Of a stretch of DNA of 6,917 nucleotides, positions 1-4,631 are shown in pieces. This DNA is from Caryophanales bacterium UBA7642 (GTDB lineage Bacteria; Bacillota_I; Bacilli_A; RFN20; CAG-288). The notes beneath the pieces were generated by a model. It did no database searches. It had not been told where the DNA came from and saw only the letters and a list, made by a program, of their open reading frames with translations. A program made the position numbers and the translations under genes. Positions within the stretch are counted from its first letter, which is position 1. Each line of letters opens with the position of its first letter. Location: the NCBI GenBank assembly GCA_002483745.1, contig DLIM01000028.1, forward strand, positions 44,496 through 51,412, written 5' to 3'.

Positions 1-1485
1 GGTGGCTTAGTAGCTTACTTAGTCACGAGAACAAATATGCCTTTTAAGAAGTTTGTCTCAGCTGTCTTTATCTTCCCTTATATCATGCCTCAGTGGACTT
101 TAGCTTTGTTCTGGAAGAACCTTTTTATTTCAACTGGCTGCACTGGCGGCTATGTTGGTGAACTCCAGGCACTTACAGGCTGGGTCTGTCCGGAATGGTT
201 TGTCTTTGGACTTTTCCCGATTTCTTTTGTCTTAGGCCTCCACTATGCTCCTTTTGCCTATATTCTTATTGGCGGTGTTTTAAGAAATATGGATGCTAAC
301 CTTGAGGAAGCAGCCACTATTCTTAATATTCCTAAGAGAAAGATCTTCTCTCATATTACTGTTCCGATTCTTAAGCCGGCAATCTTATCCACAATTCTTC
401 TAGTCTTTTCTTCGGCTATGAGCTCTTACCCGGTTGCGGTAACTTTAGGAAATCCAGTCAACTATCTAGTTCTTGCTACTCAGATGCAGTTGATGATTCA
501 GGGAACGGGAAGTCAAATTGGTCAAGGCAATGTTATTTCATTAGTCTTGATTCTAGTTGGTATGGTGATTCTTTCTATCAACCAGGCTTCGACTAGTTCT
601 CGAAAGCAATATACGACTGTCTCCGGTAAGAGCGGTCAGATCTCTAAAGTTAATTTAGGCAAGGTCAATAGATGGATTATCGGATCTCTTCTTTGCCTTA
701 TTACTGTCTTCTTCTGTATTGGACCAATGGTATCCTTCTTGCTAGAATCCTTAATTAAGAATAGCGGTGATTATTCCGGTGGTCTTACTACGATGTGGTG
801 GACTTCGAAGACTGAAATCAGAAACGGCTATAAAGGTATCTTCTATACTCCGGAAATCTGGCAGGCTTTAGGAGGTTCAGTCCTCTTATCATTAGTCTGT
901 GCCTTCTTAGCTGGAACCTTTGGCTTATTGATAGGTTATGCTGTCAGCAAGAGAAGAAAAACTAAAGGCGCTCAATTTGTTAACGGCTTAGCTTTCTTAC
1001 CTTACTTAATGCCTTCTATTTCCTTATCAGCTATTTTCTTCTCACTTACTACTCATGTTAGCTGGCTCTACTCCGCTCCTTTCCTAGTCTGTGTGATTGT
1101 CGGTGTCTTAAAGTACATTCCTTTTGCTAGCCGTTCATCTTTAAATGCTATGCTACAGCTATCTAACGAGATTGAAGAAGCGGCAGTGATTCAGGATATT
1201 CCATGGTGGAAACGTATGACTAGAATTATCTTCCCTATCCAGAAATCAGCTTTCTTAAGCGGCTACTTACTTCCTTTCATCTCCTGTATGAGAGAGTTAT
1301 CGCTCTTTGTCTTCATCGCTCCTACTGGCATGATCTTAACTACCTTGATGTTCCAGTTAGGCGAGACTGGTTGCCCGGCCTTTGAAAATGGTGCTAACTT
1401 GATCCTGGTAGTAGTTATTCTTCTTTGTAACTGGGGTGTTAACAAGCTAACTGGTGCTAGCTTAGATAAAGGAATCGGAGGTTAA
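1..1485 (+). CDS. ABC transporter permease, fused two-domain iron(III)/thiamine-type (5' partial)
   Basis: This is the inner-membrane channel of a binding-protein-dependent importer with two permease domains in one chain, as in the FbpB/ThiP class. The frame is open from base 1 without a stop, and the residues before the first ATG (base 37) read GGLVAYLVTRTNMPFKK, which fits the family, so that ATG is internal and the true start lies upstream. About ten hydrophobic segments are visible, in two sets joined by a polar Ser/Lys-rich linker near codons 197-222. Each half has an EAA-type cytoplasmic loop that docks on the ATPase: codons 102-122 (EEAATILNIP...VP) and 392-412 (EEAAVIQDIP...FP). In both, the usual Gly of the EAA motif is replaced (Asn 109, Asp 399). 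The gene ends with TAA 5 bases before the ATPase gene, and its last codons contain that gene's ribosome-binding site. Substrate is inferred only at class level (iron, thiamine, sulfate or phosphonate); the binding protein is probably encoded upstream. Confidence 0.9.
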   Translation, partial: GGLVAYLVTRTNMPFKKFVSAVFIFPYIMPQWTLALFWKNLFISTGCTGGYVGELQALTGWVCPEWFVFGLFPISFVLGLHYAPFAYILIGGVLRNMDANLEEAATILNIPKRKIFSHITVPILKPAILSTILLVFSSAMSSYPVAVTLGNPVNYLVLATQMQLMIQGTGSQIGQGNVISLVLILVGMVILSINQASTSSRKQYTTVSGKSGQISKVNLGKVNRWIIGSLLCLITVFFCIGPMVSFLLESLIKNSGDYSGGLTTMWWTSKTEIRNGYKGIFYTPEIWQALGGSVLLSLVCAFLAGTFGLLIGYAVSKRRKTKGAQFVNGLAFLPYLMPSISLSAIFFSLTTHVSWLYSAPFLVCVIVGVLKYIPFASRSSLNAMLQLSNEIEEAAVIQDIPWWKRMTRIIFPIQKSAFLSGYLLPFISCMRELSLFVFIAPTGMILTTLMFQLGETGCPAFENGANLILVVVILLCNWGVNKLTGASLDKGIGG

Positions 1486-1490
1486 TTAAG

Positions 1491-3161
1491 ATGCCTAAAA
1501 TTGTTTTAACTGATGTCACAAAAAGATATGGTGACTTCTATGCTGTCGATCATCTTAATTTAGTTATTGATGATCAGGCTTTCATTACCTTATTAGGACC
1601 TTCAGGATGTGGTAAAACCACAACCCTAAGAATGATTGCCGGATTAGAGACTCCGACTTCCGGTAAAATCACTATTAATGGTGAAACGATGTTTGATTCA
1701 GAAACTGGTATTAATGTTCCGGCTTCTAAACGTAAAGTCGGATTCCTTTTCCAAAACTATGCTCTCTGGCCTCATATGACTGTCTATAAGAACATTGCTT
1801 TCGGATTAGAGAATCTTAAGGATGATATGCCGGTTAAGGCTAGCGAATATTATCGCTTAACTAAAATCCAGGATGCTTTTAAGAATCCAAAGAAATTAAC
1901 CAAATGTTTTACTGATGCTTTAGATAAAGACAATAAGGTAGATAAGAACAAAGCTCTTCTTTACATCATGGATGAATTCAAGCTTTCTATCTATTCAGCT
2001 AAAGAAATCTTTGATATGAATATCTCCTCAATACCTTCTGATCAGTTAGATGATTTCTGTTCTAAGAAAGTCAACGAGTATATTGCTAAAGCCCAAGCCG
2101 AATTAACTAGACTTGAGAATAATGATTATGAAGTCAATGACAAGTTTGAGCTTACTCAGAATGGTCAAGTAGTTGAAAAGAATCGCCATCTTGACAAAGA
2201 AGAGATTGATTTAAAGATCAGACACGTGGCTAGAGTCGTTAAAATCGGTGAATTCATGGATCGATATCCAGCTGAACTCTCCGGTGGACAGCAGCAACGT
2301 GTTGCTATTGCTAGAACCTTAGCACCTGGTCCGAAGGTTCTCTTTATGGATGAACCTCTTTCTAACCTTGATGCTAAATTAAGACTGGAAATGAGATCAG
2401 AACTTAAACGTCTCCATCACGATACTAACTCTACCTTTGTATATGTCACTCACGATCAACTTGAAGCTATGACATTAGCTACTAAGATTTGTTTAATCAA
2501 TAACGGCGTCTTACAGCAGTATGATGCACCGCTTGAAGTCTATAAGCATCCAGCTAATCTATTTGTTGCTGACTTTGTCGGTAATCCTTCCATCAACTTT
2601 GTCGAAGTTAAGGCTACTCAAGACGGAACTGATAACATCCATCTAAAAATGTTTGGTGGTTCTATTGATGCTCTCTTTGCTCCTAACACCTATACTGATT
2701 TAGCTAAATTAAGAGAAGAACGTGATGAAGATTTCAAGAAAGAATCTGAAATTAAAGCTAAGAACAAAGCTGATAAGAAGTTTGTTGAGAAGAGCAACTC
2801 CGATAAGGAGTTCAACTATCACATCAACACTATTGCTGGTCAGCTTGATTCCAAAGAAGAAAGAAACATCACTGATGATGATTATGTTATTGCTATCAGA
2901 CCAGAGTTCATCAGAGTTGATGATGATGGTCAGATAGATTCTGAAGTCTATGCTGCTCTTCCTTCCGGTATGGAGACTATTGTTAAACTGAGAATCGACG
3001 AATTCATTCTTACTTCCGTCATCTTCGGAGGAGTCGACTATAAGGTCAACTCTAAAGCCAAGCTCGATTTCATCGGAAGAGGAATACTCCTCTTTGACAG
3101 AAAGAGCGGTCAGCTTATTGCTCAGGGTCAGTTAAGCATTACTTCCATCAACAACAAGTAG
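1491..3161 (+). CDS. ABC transporter ATP-binding protein (MalK/FbpC/PotA class) with two large insertions
   Basis: This is the cytoplasmic ATPase that powers the importer whose permease is encoded just upstream. Visible motifs: Walker A GPSGCGKTT (residues 36-44), Q-loop Gln 88, signature LSGGQQQR (263-270), Walker B VLFMDEP (283-289), D-loop SNLD (291-294) and switch His 321, so it should be catalytically complete. The C-terminal region has the TOBE-like IRPE motif (469-472). At 556 residues it is much longer than the usual 350-370. About 115-120 extra residues lie between KNIAFGLENLK (100-110) and HLDKEEIDLKIRHVAR (233 on), in the helical subdomain, and a Lys/Glu-rich stretch of about 60 residues (399-462) interrupts the C-terminal domain. 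The start is supported by GGAGG at 1477-1481, 9 bases before ATG and inside the permease 3' end, which suggests translational coupling. The stop is TAG, followed by a terminator. From family knowledge, some mycoplasmal PotA and MsmK proteins are similarly long. The substrate is unknown. Confidence 0.93.
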   Translation: MPKIVLTDVTKRYGDFYAVDHLNLVIDDQAFITLLGPSGCGKTTTLRMIAGLETPTSGKITINGETMFDSETGINVPASKRKVGFLFQNYALWPHMTVYKNIAFGLENLKDDMPVKASEYYRLTKIQDAFKNPKKLTKCFTDALDKDNKVDKNKALLYIMDEFKLSIYSAKEIFDMNISSIPSDQLDDFCSKKVNEYIAKAQAELTRLENNDYEVNDKFELTQNGQVVEKNRHLDKEEIDLKIRHVARVVKIGEFMDRYPAELSGGQQQRVAIARTLAPGPKVLFMDEPLSNLDAKLRLEMRSELKRLHHDTNSTFVYVTHDQLEAMTLATKICLINNGVLQQYDAPLEVYKHPANLFVADFVGNPSINFVEVKATQDGTDNIHLKMFGGSIDALFAPNTYTDLAKLREERDEDFKKESEIKAKNKADKKFVEKSNSDKEFNYHINTIAGQLDSKEERNITDDDYVIAIRPEFIRVDDDGQIDSEVYAALPSGMETIVKLRIDEFILTSVIFGGVDYKVNSKAKLDFIGRGILLFDRKSGQLIAQGQLSITSINNK

Positions 3162-3171
3162 CTTAGTATTG

Positions 3172-3213
3172 AGGCCTTCTTCCTATTTTCCCCGGGAGAA
3201 GGCCTTTTATTTT
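3172..3213 (+). terminator. Rho-independent terminator of the ABC transporter operon
   Basis: A 12-base-pair stem (3172-3183 with 3194-3205, one T-G wobble at 3181/3196) encloses a 10-base loop and runs into the T-rich tract TTTTATTTT (3205-3213). It begins 10 bases after the ATPase stop codon, so it should end the transporter transcript and insulate it from the str operon. Confidence 0.9.
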
Positions 3214-3324
3214 GACTTTTGAATTGAAACCATTTGGTGTGACAAGAAAATGAAATCCTATATTTTTTCTAAAATACTAAACGCTTTAACTATGAAAGGC
3301 AAAAAGCCCAATATATTGATTAGG

Positions 3325-3342
3325 AAGTGTTTTAAATCACTT
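3325..3342. repeat. 18-base near-perfect dyad, possible operator
   Basis: AAGTGTTTTAAATCACTT is a reverse-complement palindrome except for one mismatched pair (T3330 against T3337). It ends 4 bases before the -35 hexamer of the candidate promoter at 3347, a position where a transcription factor could bind. No family of regulator is recognised from the sequence. A chance AT-rich palindrome is possible, but the AAGTG/CACTT arms are not pure A/T. Confidence 0.35.
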
Positions 3343-3346
3343 TGAA

Positions 3347-3374
3347 TTGACTCTATACTTATTATATATATGAT
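3347..3374 (+). promoter_or_regulatory. Candidate sigma-A promoter in the intergenic region
   Basis: TTGACT (3347-3352) and TATGAT (3369-3374) are separated by 16 bases, each one mismatch from consensus. Transcription would start near 3381 and first meet the short ORF at 3412, then the main str promoter, so it might also feed rpsL. The AT-rich setting makes a false positive possible. Confidence 0.4.
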
Positions 3375-3411
3375 TAGCTTTTTTAATAAATGTGGAAGTG
3401 GAGATAAGGCA

Positions 3412-3507
3412 ATGAATGCTGATACTAACGGATTAATTCAACATTGTAGTTATTTTATTCATAGTTATTGTTTTACTAAAGCATTGATATTATCGCAATA
3501 TTTCTAG
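3412..3507 (+). CDS. Possible 31-residue small ORF, unknown
   Basis: I do not recognise this product. The frame runs ATG to TAG and encodes a 31-residue peptide starting MNADTNGLIQ and ending ALILSQYF, with two Cys, several His/Tyr and a hydrophobic C-terminal third. In its favour: GGAG at 3400-3403 lies 8 bases before the ATG, and a plausible promoter lies at 3347-3374. Against it: the short length, the lack of any recognised family, and AT-rich surroundings in which such ORFs occur by chance. It shares its reading frame with an upstream 31-codon ORF (3250-3345), so it could equally be the tail of a gene broken by the TGA at 3343. Confidence 0.18.
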   Translation: MNADTNGLIQHCSYFIHSYCFTKALILSQYF

Positions 3508-3546
3508 TTTTGAATGTACCACTAGTCCGGGAGTTTCAAAAAACCT

Positions 3547-3575
3547 TTGACATAGAGACCTAATATCGATATAAT
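3547..3575 (+). promoter_or_regulatory. Main str operon promoter, perfect sigma-A consensus
   Basis: TTGACA (3547-3552), a 17-base spacer and TATAAT (3570-3575) match the housekeeping consensus at every position. A run of six A (3538-3543) directly upstream of the -35 could act as a proximal UP element. The predicted start is around G3583, giving a leader of roughly 99 bases before rpsL. A very strong promoter fits the demand for S12, S7, EF-G and EF-Tu. Confidence 0.88.
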
Positions 3576-3582
3576 TCTCCTT

Positions 3583-3681
3583 GTCTAGAAATACGGGCTC
3601 AGCCCGCTCTTTTTATGGAAAGAGCTGGAAACACCCGGTTCCGTGGATGGCAAATTTATTTAAATTCCGGGAGGAAAAGAA
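3583..3681 (+). promoter_or_regulatory. Structured 5' leader of rpsL
   Basis: The leader can form hairpin A (CGGGC 3594-3598 with GCCCG 3602-3606, 3-base loop), followed at once by CTCTTTTT, which makes it look like a short intrinsic attenuator. Hairpin B (GCTCTTT 3606-3612 with AAAGAGC 3619-3625, 6-base loop) uses that same T-run, so forming B would hide the T-tract in double strand. A third pairing, CCCGG 3634-3638 with CCGGG 3667-3671, would cover the start of the rpsL ribosome-binding site (GGGAGG 3669-3674, 7 bases before ATG). I do not recognise a known ribosomal-protein leader family. Regulation by S12, S7 or another ligand is inference. Confidence 0.45.
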
Positions 3682-4107
3682 ATGCCTACAATTAATCAGT
3701 TGGTTCGTCATGAGAGAGTCCAGCCTACCTATAAGTCTAAATGTCCGGCTTTAGGAAAGAGATGGGATTCACTCAACAAGAAGGAGCGTTATATCGCTTC
3801 TCCGCAGAAGAAGGGTGTTTGCACCCGTGTTGGTACTATGACTCCTAAGAAGCCTAACTCTGCTGCTCGTAAGTACGCCAGAGTCAGACTCTCCAACGGC
3901 TATGAAGTCACTGCCTATATTGGTGGTGAAGGACATAACCTTCAGGAGCACAAGGTCGTTTTGATTCGTGGTGGCCATGTCCGTGATTTACCTGGTGTCC
4001 GTTATCACATCATCAGAGGCGCTATGGAGTGCTTCGGTGTTGAGAACAGAAAACAGGGCAGATCCTTATATGGTACTAAGAAGGATGGAAGCATCCAGAA
4101 GAAGTAA
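3682..4107 (+). CDS. rpsL: 30S ribosomal protein S12
   Basis: S12 sits at the decoding centre of the small subunit and helps control translational accuracy. The 141-residue product carries the family core: MPTINQLVR at the N-terminus, CTRVGTMTPKKPNSA (47-61), the GGEGHNLQEH loop (81-90) and DLPGVRYH (102-109). Compared with the 124-residue E. coli protein it has the insertion near residues 25-38 typical of Gram-positive S12. Lys 56 (E. coli Lys 42 without Met) is present, but the second streptomycin-site lysine (E. coli Lys 87, B. subtilis Lys 101) is Arg 101, and the preceding conserved Arg (E. coli Arg 85) is His 99. PNSALRK reads PNSAARK here. The C-terminus is a few residues longer than in B. 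subtilis. The start is fixed by GGGAGG at 3669-3674. It is the first gene of the str operon, 14 bases before rpsG. Confidence 0.98.
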   Translation: MPTINQLVRHERVQPTYKSKCPALGKRWDSLNKKERYIASPQKKGVCTRVGTMTPKKPNSAARKYARVRLSNGYEVTAYIGGEGHNLQEHKVVLIRGGHVRDLPGVRYHIIRGAMECFGVENRKQGRSLYGTKKDGSIQKK

Positions 4108-4121
4108 GGAGATAACTAACA

Positions 4122-4595
4122 ATGCCTAGAAAAAATGGTTCAGTAAAGAAGAGAGATGTCTTACCCGATCCTATATATAATTCCAAACTGGTAACTCGTC
4201 TTATCAACAGAATTATGGTCGATGGAAAGAAAGGTACTGCTGAGACTATTCTCTACGGTGCTTTCGACAAGGTCGCTGCCAAAACTGGCAAGCAGGCTCT
4301 TGAAGTCTTTGAGATTGCTTTAGGCAACATTATGCCTGAAGTTGAACTCAAGGCTAGACGTGTTGGCGCTTCTAACTATCAGGTTCCGGTCGAAGTTGCT
4401 CCGGAACGTAAGGTTACTTTAGGATTACGTTGGTTAGTCACCTTTGCTCGTTTAAGAAATGAGAAGACCATGACTGATAAACTCGCTGGCGAGATCATTG
4501 ATGCCGCTAATGGCACTGGTGGTGCTGTCAAGCGTAGAGATGATATGCATAAGACTGCTGAAGCTAACAAGGCTTACGCACATTATCGTTGGTAG
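4122..4595 (+). CDS. rpsG: 30S ribosomal protein S7
   Basis: S7 nucleates assembly of the 30S head by binding the 3' domain of 16S rRNA, and it lines the exit-site channel. The 157-residue length and sequence fit the Bacillus-type family throughout: MPRKNGSVKKRDVLPDP at the N-terminus, YNSKLVTRLINRIM (19-32), KARRVGASNYQVPVEV (77-92), LGLRWLV (101-107) and the C-terminal EANKAYAHYRW. AAGGAG at 4106-4111 overlaps the rpsL stop codon and lies 10 bases before the ATG, so translation is probably coupled to rpsL. In E. coli S7 represses its own operon by binding the rpsL-rpsG junction. Here the junction is only 14 bases, so any such site would have to use the 3' end of rpsL. The stop is TAG. Confidence 0.98.
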   Translation: MPRKNGSVKKRDVLPDPIYNSKLVTRLINRIMVDGKKGTAETILYGAFDKVAAKTGKQALEVFEIALGNIMPEVELKARRVGASNYQVPVEVAPERKVTLGLRWLVTFARLRNEKTMTDKLAGEIIDAANGTGGAVKRRDDMHKTAEANKAYAHYRW

Positions 4596-4631
4596 TCTAG
4601 TCGACTTCGTTAACTTAAAGGAGAAAACCCT

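Larger units (their letters stand above)
3214..3546. other. AT-rich intergenic region upstream of the str promoter
   Basis: About 330 bases with no recognisable conserved gene, tRNA or known riboswitch. What can be seen: a 10-base direct repeat TTTGAATTGA (3218-3227 and 3341-3350), an 18-base dyad (3325-3342), a candidate promoter (3347-3374), and a plus-strand frame that is open from 3223 to 3507 except for one TGA at 3343-3345. Within that frame are two 31-codon ORFs: 3250-3345, whose product would be strongly basic (eight Lys/Arg, no Asp/Glu) but has no clear ribosome-binding site, and 3412-3507, listed separately. The composition is visibly more AT-rich than the flanking genes. It may be a decayed gene, a small-RNA or peptide locus, or simply spacer. 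Confidence 0.5.

Noticed and set aside
37..39. ATG at base 37 as the permease start
   Set aside because: The frame stays open and family-like back to base 1, so the gene is cut by the window edge and this Met is internal.
2722..2937. 71-codon plus-strand ORF inside the ATPase gene
   Set aside because: It is a +1-shifted shadow of the Lys/Asp-rich ATPase C-terminal insertion, with low-complexity Ser/Leu/Met content and no family resemblance.
3298..3308. GGC-AAAAA-GCC hairpin
   Set aside because: Only three base pairs and no T-tract; too weak to call a terminator or a structure.
3487..3501. ATATT/AATAT inverted repeat as a terminator for the small ORF
   Set aside because: Five A-T pairs only, followed by an interrupted T-run; not a credible intrinsic terminator.
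3526..3673. TCCGGGAG occurring at 3526-3533 and again at 3666-3673
   Set aside because: An eight-base repeat within about 500 bases is expected by chance, and the second copy is the ribosome-binding site context.
3162..3681. tRNA, riboswitch, CRISPR or insertion-sequence remnant in the intergenic region
   Set aside because: No T-loop or acceptor pairing, no regularly spaced repeats, no terminal inverted repeats with target duplication, and no recognised riboswitch core were seen.
3769..3978. 69-codon minus-strand ORF opposite rpsL
   Set aside because: It lies entirely within a highly conserved ribosomal gene and has no recognisable product.
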